A stretch of 64,000 bases of DNA. Source: Nocardioides terrigena. Its GTDB lineage: Bacteria; Actinomycetota; Actinomycetes; Propionibacteriales; Nocardioidaceae. The stretch is taken from NCBI RefSeq assembly GCF_003047265.1, contig NZ_PZYY01000005.1:310001-374000 (forward strand). Reading direction: 5' to 3'. The notes below the pieces were generated by a model that had not been told where the DNA came from, ran no database searches, and saw only the letters and a program-made list of their open reading frames with translations. The position numbers and the translations under genes are program-made. This document shows, one piece after another, positions 15,666 to 23,099 of the stretch. Position 1 is the stretch's first letter, and every line of letters begins with the position of its first letter.

Positions 15666-16511
15666 ATGGAGTTCACCTCCCCCGAGGCCCGTGAGCGGTA
15701 CGACGCCGTCGTCCGCGCCGTCGACCAGGTCGTCGTCGGCCTCGACTTCGACGGCGTCCTCTCGCCGATCGTCGACGAGCCGAGCGAGGCGCACATCCAC
15801 CCGGACGCGCCGGAGGTCCTCGTCGCGCTGAGCGACGTCGTGCGCGCGGTCGCGGTGGTCACGGGACGTCCGGCCCGCCAGGCGCTGGCCCTCGGCGGTC
15901 TCGACGAGGTCGGCGACGCCATCGGCGACCACGGCAAGGAGCTCTTCCTCTTCGGTCAGTACGGCAACGAGCGCTGGTCCTCGACCAGCCGCCGGGTGAT
16001 CTCCCCGCGACCCCCGCACGGCCTGTCCACCTTCGAGCGCGAGCTCCCCGGCCTGATGCGTCGTGCGGACGCCGGCGACGCGCACGTCGAGGAGAAGGGG
16101 CTGGCGGTCGCCGTGCACACCCGTCGTCTCGAGGACCCGGCGGCGGCGTTCGAGCGGTTGCTGCCGCCGATGCGCGAGCTGGCCGCCCGCCACGGCCTCG
16201 TCGTCGAGCCGGGTCGCAACGTGATCGAGGTCCGCTCGGACGGCATGCACAAGGGGCACGCGGTGGAGACCCTCGTGCGCGAGCAGTCGGCCGGCGGCTT
16301 CCTCTTCGCCGGGGACGACCTCGGCGACATCGAGGCCTTCGAGGCCGTCGCCGCCCTCCGCGAGCAGGGACTGCCGACGCTGCTGGTGGCCGCCGCGTCC
16401 GACGAGCAGTCCGCCCTGGTGCCGCTCGCCGACGTCGTCGTACCCGGTCCCGACGGGGTGCTCGACCTGCTGCGCCAGCTGACGGCCGACGCCGTCGCCC
16501 GCACCTCCTGA
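15666..16511 (+). CDS. otsB: Trehalose-6-phosphate phosphatase
   Basis: 281-residue HAD-superfamily phosphatase that converts trehalose 6-phosphate to trehalose. All four HAD motifs are visible: GLDFDGVLSPI (motif I, nucleophile Asp27 and acid/base Asp29), VVTGRP (motif II), the Lys in MHKGHAV (motif III) and FAGDDLGDIEAF (motif IV, Mg binding). The cap domain carries DAHVEEKGLAVAVHTRR and GRNVIEVRS, matching OtsB. It partners otsA at 13140-14579. The start ATG at 15666 is preceded by GGCTGAGGGGC. The next gene begins after a 218-base gap that holds the SAM riboswitch. Confidence 0.93.
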   Translation: MEFTSPEARERYDAVVRAVDQVVVGLDFDGVLSPIVDEPSEAHIHPDAPEVLVALSDVVRAVAVVTGRPARQALALGGLDEVGDAIGDHGKELFLFGQYGNERWSSTSRRVISPRPPHGLSTFERELPGLMRRADAGDAHVEEKGLAVAVHTRRLEDPAAAFERLLPPMRELAARHGLVVEPGRNVIEVRSDGMHKGHAVETLVREQSAGGFLFAGDDLGDIEAFEAVAALREQGLPTLLVAAASDEQSALVPLADVVVPGPDGVLDLLRQLTADAVARTS

Positions 16512-16573
16512 GTGGCGTGCGGCACGCCTCTCCAGCATGTGGACTCGATGTGCACATGCTGAGACGACCTGCC

Positions 16574-16579
16574 TAACCT
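16574..16579 (+). promoter_or_regulatory. -10 box for the SAM-riboswitch transcript
   Basis: TAACCT sits 6 bases before the P1 stem of the riboswitch at 16586, so the transcript would start almost exactly at the aptamer. Confidence 0.5.
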
Positions 16580-16585
16580 AGAGAC

Positions 16586-16715
16586 CTCATCACGAGGGAC
16601 TGAGGGAACGGCCCGACGACGTCCCGGCAACCGCCACGAACCTCCTGCCGCACGCGGCAGTCGTGGAAACGGTGCCAATTCCGTCCCGGAGCGAAAGTCG
16701 CCCGGGGTAGATGAG
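16586..16715 (+). promoter_or_regulatory. SAM-I (S-box) riboswitch upstream of the ThrC-like gene
   Basis: Conserved SAM-I features appear in order: P1 strand CTCATC (16586-16591), GAGGGACTG, the CGGCAACC block, a variable P3 hairpin (CTGCCGC/GCGGCAG), the hallmark GGTGCCAATTCC, a P4 helix GGAGCGAAAGTCGCCCGGG, and the closing P1 strand GATGAG (16710-16715). S-box RNAs bind S-adenosylmethionine and switch genes off when SAM is plentiful. P1 is followed at once by the Shine-Dalgarno AAGGAGG (16716-16722), and no terminator hairpin is seen, which points to control of translation initiation. SAM-IV was considered, but the GGTGCCAATTCC core and P3 layout fit SAM-I. Confidence 0.92.
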
Positions 16716-16729
16716 AAGGAGGACGAGTC

Positions 16730-18010
16730 ATGACTGCCGTTGCAGAGAACACCAGCCAGAAGACCGGCCACACCCTGCGCGAGGGAGCCTTCGGCAACGC
16801 CCGGGCGCTCGCTTGTCGCGAGTGCGGCCACGAGGTCGAGCTCGGCCCGTTCTACGCGTGTCCGGAGTGCTTCGGCCCGCTGGAGGTCTCCTACGACTTC
16901 CCGGTCGTCACCCGCGAGGAGATCGCCGCCGGGCCCAACAACATCTGGCGCTACAAGGCGCTGCTGCCGGTGCCCGACGACATCGAGCAGAGCAAGAACA
17001 CCGAGCCCGGCTACACCCGGCTGCTCAAGGCCCACAACCTCGGCCGCGAGCTCGGCATCGACAACCTGTGGGTCAAGGACGACTCGACCAACCCCACCAA
17101 CTCCTTCAAGGACCGCGTCGTCGCCTGCGCCCTGAGCGCGGCCATCGAGCTCGACGCCAAGGTCTTCGCCTGCCCCTCGACCGGCAACCTGGCCAACGCC
17201 GTCGCCGCGGCCGGGGCCCGGGCCGGGATCAAGACGGTCGTCTTCATCCCGAGCAACCTGGAGAAGCCCAAGCAGGTCAACTCGGCCGTCTACACCGACA
17301 ACCTCGTCGCGGTGAACGGCAACTACGACGACGTCAACAAGCTGGCCTCCGAGATCGCCGGCGAGGAGGAGGGCTGGGCGTTCGTCAACGTCAACGTCCG
17401 TCCCTTCTACGCCGAGGGCTCCAAGACGCTGGGCTACGAGATCGCCGAGCAGCTCGGCTGGCGGCTGCCCGACCAGATCGTCATCCCGGTGGCGTCCGGC
17501 TCCCAGCTGACCAAGGTGCACAAGGCCTTCCAGGAGCTCATCACCCTCGGCCTCGTCGAGGACAAGCCCTACAAGGTGTACGGCGCCCAGGCCACCGGCT
17601 GCTCGCCGGTCTCGGTCGCCTACAAGGCCGGCGTCGACGCGATCCGCCCGGTCAAGCCCGACACCATCGCCAAGAGCCTGGCCATCGGCAACCCCGCCGA
17701 CGGCATCTACGTGCTCGACATCTGCCGCCAGACCGGCGGCGCCGTCGAGGACATCAGCGACGACGAGGTACGCGAGGGGATCCTGCTCCTGGCCCGCACC
17801 GAGGGGATCTTCACCGAGACGGCCGGCGGCACCACGGTCGGCGTGCTCAAGAAGCTCGTCGAGAGCGGGCAGCTCGACCCCACCCTCGAGACCGTCGTCA
17901 TCAACACCGGGATGGGCCTCAAGACCCTCGACGCGGTCTCCGACCACGTCGGCCCGCGCGCGACCATCGACCCGTCGTACGGTGCCTTCACGGCCGCCGG
18001 CATCGTCTGA
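16730..18010 (+). CDS. thrC: Threonine synthase homologue under SAM-riboswitch control (possible homocysteine synthase)
   Basis: 426-residue fold-type II PLP enzyme of the threonine-synthase family. It starts with a zinc-ribbon (Cys29, Cys32, Cys44, Cys47) and has the PLP lysine in NPTNSFKDR (Lys127) and the phosphate loop region PVASGSQLT. Family members act on O-phosphohomoserine. The expected product by homology is threonine, yet the gene is controlled by a SAM-I riboswitch and followed 20 bases later by a CysO-type sulfur carrier. I infer that it may add sulfide from the carrier thiocarboxylate to O-phosphohomoserine, giving homocysteine for methionine synthesis. My recollection is that a ThrC-like enzyme of this kind (MetM) has been reported in Streptomyces. 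The ATG at 16730 follows AAGGAGG by 7 bases. Confidence 0.85.
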   Translation: MTAVAENTSQKTGHTLREGAFGNARALACRECGHEVELGPFYACPECFGPLEVSYDFPVVTREEIAAGPNNIWRYKALLPVPDDIEQSKNTEPGYTRLLKAHNLGRELGIDNLWVKDDSTNPTNSFKDRVVACALSAAIELDAKVFACPSTGNLANAVAAAGARAGIKTVVFIPSNLEKPKQVNSAVYTDNLVAVNGNYDDVNKLASEIAGEEEGWAFVNVNVRPFYAEGSKTLGYEIAEQLGWRLPDQIVIPVASGSQLTKVHKAFQELITLGLVEDKPYKVYGAQATGCSPVSVAYKAGVDAIRPVKPDTIAKSLAIGNPADGIYVLDICRQTGGAVEDISDDEVREGILLLARTEGIFTETAGGTTVGVLKKLVESGQLDPTLETVVINTGMGLKTLDAVSDHVGPRATIDPSYGAFTAAGIV

Positions 18011-18030
18011 TTCGTCCAGGAGAGACACCC

Positions 18031-18306
18031 GTGAGCGTTTCCGTCCGCATCCCCACCATCCTGCGCACCTACACCGGCGGCGAGTCCGAGGTGAGTGCGT
18101 CCGGCACCACGCTGGCCGAGGTGCTCGACGACCTCGACGCCCGCTACGCCGGGATCAAGGGCCGCATCCTCGACGAGGCGGGCAGCCTGCGCCGCTTCGT
18201 CAACGTCTACGTCGGCAACGACGACGTGCGCTTCCTCGACAACCTCGACACCGCGACCCCCGACGGCACCCAGGTCTCGGTCATCCCGGCGGTCGCGGGG
18301 GGCTGA
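18031..18306 (+). CDS. cysO: CysO-like ubiquitin-fold sulfur carrier protein (MoaD/ThiS family)
   Basis: 91-residue beta-grasp protein ending in Ala-Val-Ala-Gly-Gly. The exposed C-terminal Gly-Gly is the site that becomes a thiocarboxylate after adenylation and sulfur transfer by a MoeB/MoeZ-type enzyme. The N-terminal VRIPTILRTYTGGESEV and the RRFVNVYVGNDDVRF segment closely resemble mycobacterial CysO, which donates sulfur to O-phosphoserine through CysM. Here the neighbour is a ThrC homologue instead of CysM and Mec, so the acceptor may be O-phosphohomoserine. The GTG start at 18031 follows CAGGAGAG, and the gene must share the riboswitch-controlled transcript. No activating MoeZ gene is in the window. 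Confidence 0.9.
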   Translation: MSVSVRIPTILRTYTGGESEVSASGTTLAEVLDDLDARYAGIKGRILDEAGSLRRFVNVYVGNDDVRFLDNLDTATPDGTQVSVIPAVAGG

Positions 18307-18323
18307 GCTCCCCCCGCGGGCGC

Positions 18324-18818
18324 TCACTCAGCGCGGACGTCCATGAGCGCGGCGTTGCCGCGGGAGTCGATCCGCACCTCGGCGACCGCGCCGTCGCGCA
18401 GGACCCGCTCCATCTCGGCGGCCTCGTCCTGCGGGAGGAACCAGCTCTCGATGCCGCAGCGGATCTGCCACACGGAGTCGTCGCAGGCGAGGTAGGTGCC
18501 GGAGTCCGGGCGCTCCCGGAGGTAGTCGGTCGCCACGCTGTGGCCGTCCTCCTCGGTGAGGACGATGTAGAGCGCGCCGCTCTCGCCGTCGTCCATCGAG
18601 CCCTGCCCGCCCCCGCCGTCGGAGGAGCGGTCGTGCCGCAGGTCGGGGTAGCCGAGGGTCACGTAGGCCCCGCGGAAGGGGTCGATCGGGTCGACGGGCT
18701 CGACGCGGAAGGTGTGCGTCTCACCGGTGGCACGGGCCGAGATCTGGGGGGCGACGCCGACGACGACCAGGGCGGCCTGGACGGCGACGACGACCCCGAC
18801 GGTGAGCAGACGGTTCAT
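18324..18818 (-). CDS. GDYXXLXY-type membrane-anchored protein
   Basis: 164-residue protein with an N-terminal signal anchor (LLTVGVVVAVQAALVVVGVAPQI) and an extracytoplasmic domain. The FRGAYVTLGY segment near residue 50 corresponds to the GDYxxLxY signature that names the family. A Gly/Ser/Asp-rich loop (RSSDGGGGQG) follows, then two cysteines (ACDDSVWQIRCG) that could form a disulfide. The ATG at 18818 follows AAGGAG and overlaps the upstream DUF2157 gene stop by ATGA. DUF2157 and GDYXXLXY genes commonly occur as a pair, sometimes fused, and are presumed to act together in the membrane. No biochemical function is known to me. Confidence 0.8.
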   Translation of the reverse strand: MNRLLTVGVVVAVQAALVVVGVAPQISARATGETHTFRVEPVDPIDPFRGAYVTLGYPDLRHDRSSDGGGGQGSMDDGESGALYIVLTEEDGHSVATDYLRERPDSGTYLACDDSVWQIRCGIESWFLPQDEAAEMERVLRDGAVAEVRIDSRGNAALMDVRAE

Positions 18819-20023
18819 GAGTCGGCTCCTTCGAGGTTGGCGGAGATCCCACGGCGGGCCCGGTCGAAGAGGAACCCGGTGCCCAGGAAGACCAGGCCCA
18901 GGACGACGAAGAGCCACGCGCCCTGGATGATCGCGGCGAAGACCGCGAAGCTCTGGAAGGTCGTGAAGACCACCAGGGCGGTCATCGCGATCGCGGTGAG
19001 GGCCGGGGTGTCGCGCAGCGTGCCGAGGGCAGCGAGGCCGACGGCCACGACGACGTACGCCGCGACGCCCACGGCGGCGTGCGCCCAGTCGGCCGCGTCC
19101 ACCGACGAGGTGTCGGTCCCGGTGTCCCAGAGCACCATCAGCACGGAGAACGCGAGGACGCCGAGCGCCCCCAGCGGCTCGAGACGGGCGGTGCCCCGGG
19201 CGAGGGCGAGCGCCGCGGTGGCCGCGGCCAGCGCGGCGACCAGGCCGAGGACGAGCCACACGTTCCACTCGAAGCCGTCGGTGGTCGTGTAGGGGATGGC
19301 CGCCGCGAACAGGGTGACCATGGCCAGCGCGCAGCCGACGGTGCGCCAGACGGCCGCGAAGCGCTCCAGCCCGCGGTCGTGCACGACGGCCAGCGACACG
19401 GCCAGCACCGATGCCGTGCCGATCGCGAGCACCGCACCGGCACCGCTCCCGGCCCCGGCCAGGGGCTGCCAGATCCACCAGACGAGACCGGTGGCGATGC
19501 CGACCAGCAGCGGCGTCACCGCGCGGGTCAGGTAGGCGTGCAGGAGGGTGCCGGCCGACCAGAGCCCGAGGAGCAGCGGCTCGTAGGCCGGCACCTGCAT
19601 CGACTGTGCGGCCTGGAAGATCGTCGCACCGAAGGTCAGCGCGGCGAGCAGCCGCAGCGCGCCGAGCACGCCCGGCGTCAGCCGGGGTGCCGCGAGCTCC
19701 CCGCCGACGAGGAAGGCCAGCCAGAACGCCGCCACGACGGCGAAGCGGAGCAGGGGCGGCAGCTGGTCGAGGTTCGCGGCGACCAGCCAGATGAGGCCGA
19801 CGCCGACGAACAGCGCCCCGAGGGCGAGGAGGAGGCGCCCGAGCGAGAAGCGCCGGGTCTCCGAGACGGTGCGGTAGCGATCGGAGATGGCGGCGGCCTG
19901 GGTGGCGTCGACGATGCCGGCGGACTGCCAGTCGGCGAGCTCGCGACGCAACCAGCCGAGCTGGACCGCGGTCGCGTCGCGACGGTGGTCGTGCGGTTCC
20001 CTCTGCGGGGTGGAGGTGGTCAT
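18815..20023 (-). CDS. DUF2157 multi-pass membrane protein
   Basis: 402-residue protein. The cytoplasmic N-terminus contains the DUF2157 signature (LRRELADWQSAGIVDATQAAAI, then RRFSLGRLLLALGALFVGVG), followed by about 12 hydrophobic segments. It is translationally coupled to the GDYXXLXY gene downstream. No transport motif or catalytic residue can be singled out. The ATG at 20023 begins MTTSTPQREP; a long in-frame extension upstream runs through the divergent hydrolase promoter and shows no family similarity. The divergent SGNH hydrolase starts 148 bases away. Function unknown. Confidence 0.82.
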   Translation of the reverse strand: MTTSTPQREPHDHRRDATAVQLGWLRRELADWQSAGIVDATQAAAISDRYRTVSETRRFSLGRLLLALGALFVGVGLIWLVAANLDQLPPLLRFAVVAAFWLAFLVGGELAAPRLTPGVLGALRLLAALTFGATIFQAAQSMQVPAYEPLLLGLWSAGTLLHAYLTRAVTPLLVGIATGLVWWIWQPLAGAGSGAGAVLAIGTASVLAVSLAVVHDRGLERFAAVWRTVGCALAMVTLFAAAIPYTTTDGFEWNVWLVLGLVAALAAATAALALARGTARLEPLGALGVLAFSVLMVLWDTGTDTSSVDAADWAHAAVGVAAYVVVAVGLAALGTLRDTPALTAIAMTALVVFTTFQSFAVFAAIIQGAWLFVVLGLVFLGTGFLFDRARRGISANLEGADS

Positions 20024-20171
20024 GCGTTCACCATCTCTCTTCCGGGAGGCCCGCACATGAGTACGAAGTCCTGTTCCGCTCGTCCGTTCGGACCAGTCCC
20101 GTCGCGTCCCCGACGGCCGCCCCTCGACCGCCGTTGGCCCGGCGTTGGGTCGCGTCTGGTTGAAAGCGCCC

Positions 20172-21056
20172 ATGACGACGAGCGGGACCGCGCGAGGCTG
20201 GGCACGGCTGGGACTGGGCGCGGCGACCCTCGGCGCGATCGCCGGCGCCGCGGCGTACGGCGCGCGCGAGCTGCTCACCCGCCAGGCCGCCGTCGCCCGC
20301 ACCCGCATCAACCACCACGCTCTCGGGGAGGTAGCCCCGGACGCGGACAAGGTCTGGAAGAAGCGGTACGGCGACCCGGTCGAGCTGCTCGTCCTCGGGG
20401 ACTCGATCGCGGCCGGGCTCGGTGCCGACGCGCCGAAGCACACGCTCGGAGGTGGCCTGGCCAGGCGCGTCGCCAAGCGCACCGGGCGCGCCGTCCGCCT
20501 GCACACCGCGGCCCGGGTCGGGTCGGAGAGCTCCGAGCTGGCGGGGCAGCTGGCCGGACTCCCGCCGGGCTACCGCGCCGACGTCGCCGTCGTCGTGGTC
20601 GGTGGCAACGACGTGACCCACCGGGTGCCCACCGCAGACTCGGTGCGACACCTCACCGACGCGATCGAGCTGCTGGGCGCGCGGGGGACCCCGGTCGTGG
20701 TGGGGACCTGCCCGGACCTCGGCGCCCTGCGGCCGGTGCCCCAGCCGCTGCGCTCCCTCGGGTCCCGGGCGTCACGCCAGCTGGCGGCCGCCCAGCGCGA
20801 CGCCGCCCTGGCGACCGGTGCCCGCGCGGTGTCGCTGGCGCACGTGGTCGGCCCGTTCTTCATCACCAACCCCGACGAGATGTTCAGCCTGGACCGGTTC
20901 CACCCCAGCACCCACGGCTACAAGCGGACGGCGTCGGCGATGCTGCCGTCGGTGCTGGCCGCGCTCGGGTACGCCGAGACGGTGCCGTTCGGGCACCACG
21001 CGCCGGCGCGGTCACCCGGGCAGGGGTCTCAGCCGGACGGTTCGGCAGTCTCGTAG
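20172..21056 (+). CDS. SGNH/GDSL-type hydrolase, membrane anchored
   Basis: 294-residue protein. An N-terminal hydrophobic segment (RLGLGAATLGAIAGAAAYG) probably anchors it in the membrane. The SGNH blocks follow: LVLGDSIAAGLG with the nucleophile Ser, a conserved Gly in block II, VVGGNDVTH with the oxyanion Asn in block III, and LDRFHPSTHGY with the catalytic Asp-His pair in block V. Such enzymes are esterases or lipases; the substrate is unknown. The ATG at 20172 is preferred over a TTG at 20145. Its last 28 bases overlap the convergent DUF5994 gene, an antisense overlap of real coding ends. Confidence 0.87.
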   Translation: MTTSGTARGWARLGLGAATLGAIAGAAAYGARELLTRQAAVARTRINHHALGEVAPDADKVWKKRYGDPVELLVLGDSIAAGLGADAPKHTLGGGLARRVAKRTGRAVRLHTAARVGSESSELAGQLAGLPPGYRADVAVVVVGGNDVTHRVPTADSVRHLTDAIELLGARGTPVVVGTCPDLGALRPVPQPLRSLGSRASRQLAAAQRDAALATGARAVSLAHVVGPFFITNPDEMFSLDRFHPSTHGYKRTASAMLPSVLAALGYAETVPFGHHAPARSPGQGSQPDGSAVS

Positions 21057-21556
21057 CCCCACCCGGCGCTGCCGTCGTCGCGCCACCGGTCGCGGGGGTC
21101 GACGTCGGGCTCGTCGGTGACGGCTCGCAGGAGGTCGGCGGCGGCGTGGGAGTTGCCGGGCGTGGCGGCCGCGAGCAGGGCCTCCTCGCCGTCCGCGTCG
21201 TTGAAGTCCGGCGGCACGACGAGGAGTCGCAGCGTCGTGCCGTCCGTCGTCCGTACGTCGACGTGGTGCGTGTCGTCGTGCGGCAACGCGCCGGTCTCGA
21301 CCTGACGCCCGGTGACCGTCACGTGGGGGACGGCGCCGTCCCAGTCGGGCGGTGAGAACAGCACGCGGGTGATCCGCCCGACCTGGGCCGGGAAGTGGTC
21401 GACCAGGTCGGCGACCTCGGTGGCGAGGTCGCGACCCCGTGGCCACCAGCCACCGTCGAGGTGGCCGGCTCCGGCCGGAGTCACGAGGCGGAGGCGGAGG
21501 GGACCGCGGGAGACCGCCGTCGTGGACGCAGGGAGGGACGGGGTGGGCGTCGGCAT
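21029..21556 (-). CDS. DUF5994 family protein
   Basis: 175-residue protein matching the DUF5994 pattern seen in Nocardioides and relatives: LRLVTPAGAGHLDGGWWPRGRDLATEVADLV near the N-terminus, then VLFSPPDWD, and LRLLVVPPDFNDADGEEALLAA. These proteins are small, soluble and of unknown function. There is no signal peptide or membrane segment. Its 3' end overlaps the convergent SGNH hydrolase gene by 28 bases. The next gene on the same strand ends at 21639, after an 82-base gap. Confidence 0.75.
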   Translation of the reverse strand: MPTPTPSLPASTTAVSRGPLRLRLVTPAGAGHLDGGWWPRGRDLATEVADLVDHFPAQVGRITRVLFSPPDWDGAVPHVTVTGRQVETGALPHDDTHHVDVRTTDGTTLRLLVVPPDFNDADGEEALLAAATPGNSHAAADLLRAVTDEPDVDPRDRWRDDGSAGWGYETAEPSG

Positions 21557-21638
21557 GGCGACCGCCTTCTCGACCGGTGGCCGCGCTCCGGCGGAGGCGG
21601 TGGGCGGGTCGTTGTCCTCGACCCTACGTCCTCGGCGA

Positions 21639-22991
21639 TCAGGCCGCCGGGCGGCTGGCCACGGTCGGGAGGCCGATGGACTCGATGGCGTCCCAGTCGT
21701 CGGTCACGAGCACGACGTCGCGACCGCGGCGGGCGAGCAGGCTGGCCGCGATGGCGGCCCGGAAGCCGCTCCGGCAGTGCACCCACACCTGGCCCGCGGG
21801 GAGGCGCCCGATCGCGCCGTCGAGGTCGTGCAGGGGGATGTGCATCGAGTCGGGCAGGTGCGAGGCGTGGTACTCCGCGTCGAGGCGCACGTCGAGGGTG
21901 ACGCTGCCACGCGGGCTGCGCGAGTACGTCGCCCAGTCGGCGACGCGGTAGTCGGTGCTGTCGAGCCAGGTGTCGACCGGGCCGAGGAGGTGCGTGGCCC
22001 GCACCGTCATCCCGATCTGGGCGAGGTCGTGCACCCCGGCGGCGAGGTCGTCGGTGGAGTCGCTGACCAGGACGACGTCGGTGCCCCACGGCACCAGCCA
22101 CCCGGCGTACGTCGCGAGCTGCGGGCAGTCCTCGATGTTCACCGAGCCGGTGAGGTGGGCGCGGGCGAAGTCGTGCCGCGAGCGGAGGTCGAGCACCCAG
22201 GAACCCGCGCGGACCGCGGCGTGCACCGCGACCTCGTCGACCTCGCTCGGCGGCAGCACCGGCGTCGCCCCCGCGCCGGCCCGGTTGAGGGCGGACATGT
22301 GGCGGTAGTAGCGGGGGACCGGGCCGAAGCCGGCCACGAGCGCCTCGACGTAGGTGTCCCGCGTGGTCCGGAGCACGGGGTTGGTCTCGCGCTCGTCGCC
22401 GATGGTGCCGTGCACGCCGTCCCCGGGGACGGTGGCGGCACAGAGGCTGCCGAAGCCGTGGGTGGGGTGGAGGGCCACCCTGTCGTCGAGGGCACCGAGC
22501 TGGCGGGCGCTCTCCCACTGGGCGCGCCCCATCATCCGGCTCAGCAGCGGGTCGACCAGGTCGGTGCGACCGACCGTGCCGTGCAGCAGGCTCCCGCCGG
22601 AGAACACGGTGCGGGCCCCGGACTCGGGATCGGTCACCAGGAACGACTGGTGGTGCAACGTGTGGCCCGGCGTCGACAGGACCTGGACGACCAGGTCGCC
22701 GACGCCGAGGATGTCGCCCCCGCGCACGCCCAGGCGGTCGACGTGCACCCGCTCGTCGGCGGAGAGCCAGTAGTCGGCCCCGTGCCGTCGGGCGAGGGCC
22801 GGGGCGCCGGAGACGTAGTCGTTGTGCACGTGGGTGTCGGCGACCGCCGCGATGCGGACGCTGGCCTCCTCGGCGGCGAGCTCGAGCGGGCGCCAGTCGC
22901 GCGGCGGGTCGACGACCAGGGCGTGCGCCCCGTCGTGGACCAGGTGTGCGTGGTTCCCCAGCTCCGGGACCTCGACGACGATGACCTCCAT
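21639..22991 (-). CDS. Metallo-beta-lactamase fold hydrolase with two rhodanese domains
   Basis: 450-residue protein related to persulfide dioxygenase/Blh proteins. Residues 1-230 are a metallo-hydrolase; the metal motif reads ADTHVHNDYVSG, so the usual HxHxDH has Tyr in place of the last His, as in an actinobacterial subgroup, with further ligands at TPGHTLHH and FSGGSLL. Residues 260-350 are a rhodanese domain without an active-site Cys (VVLVSDSTDDL), and residues 355-450 a second one with the loop VHCRSGFR carrying the catalytic Cys. A role in sulfane-sulfur or persulfide metabolism is inferred. The ATG at 22991 follows GGGGAG by 4 bases; a GTG at 23003 is the alternative. An unusually AT-rich promoter lies just upstream. 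Confidence 0.85.
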   Translation of the reverse strand: MEVIVVEVPELGNHAHLVHDGAHALVVDPPRDWRPLELAAEEASVRIAAVADTHVHNDYVSGAPALARRHGADYWLSADERVHVDRLGVRGGDILGVGDLVVQVLSTPGHTLHHQSFLVTDPESGARTVFSGGSLLHGTVGRTDLVDPLLSRMMGRAQWESARQLGALDDRVALHPTHGFGSLCAATVPGDGVHGTIGDERETNPVLRTTRDTYVEALVAGFGPVPRYYRHMSALNRAGAGATPVLPPSEVDEVAVHAAVRAGSWVLDLRSRHDFARAHLTGSVNIEDCPQLATYAGWLVPWGTDVVLVSDSTDDLAAGVHDLAQIGMTVRATHLLGPVDTWLDSTDYRVADWATYSRSPRGSVTLDVRLDAEYHASHLPDSMHIPLHDLDGAIGRLPAGQVWVHCRSGFRAAIAASLLARRGRDVVLVTDDWDAIESIGLPTVASRPAA

Positions 22992-23006
22992 GACGCTCCC
23001 CACTGT

Positions 23007-23037
23007 CTAAAGTCAACCAACTTACTTATATTAAACC
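23007..23037. promoter_or_regulatory. AT-rich divergent promoter region
   Basis: This 31-base stretch contains only seven G or C bases in a locus of roughly 70 percent GC. It lies immediately upstream of the MBL-rhodanese gene and 62 bases before the divergent LysE-type gene. TTGGTTGAC and TTTAATATAAG on the minus strand may hold promoter or operator elements, but no clear palindrome is seen. Confidence 0.35.
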
Positions 23038-23087
23038 AGACGCGAGCCTCGTTCCGGCGCAGCGGTGGCGGAACGGCGTGCGCCGCC

Positions 23088-23093
23088 TAGCCT
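23088..23093 (+). promoter_or_regulatory. -10 box of leaderless lysE-type gene
   Basis: TAGCCT is followed by 6 bases and then the GTG start at 23100, with no ribosome-binding site. Confidence 0.45.
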
Positions 23094-23099
23094 CGGGCC

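Noticed and set aside
16586-16715. SAM-IV riboswitch
   Set aside because: The core is related, but the GGTGCCAATTCC block, P3 hairpin and P1 closing at GATGAG follow SAM-I.
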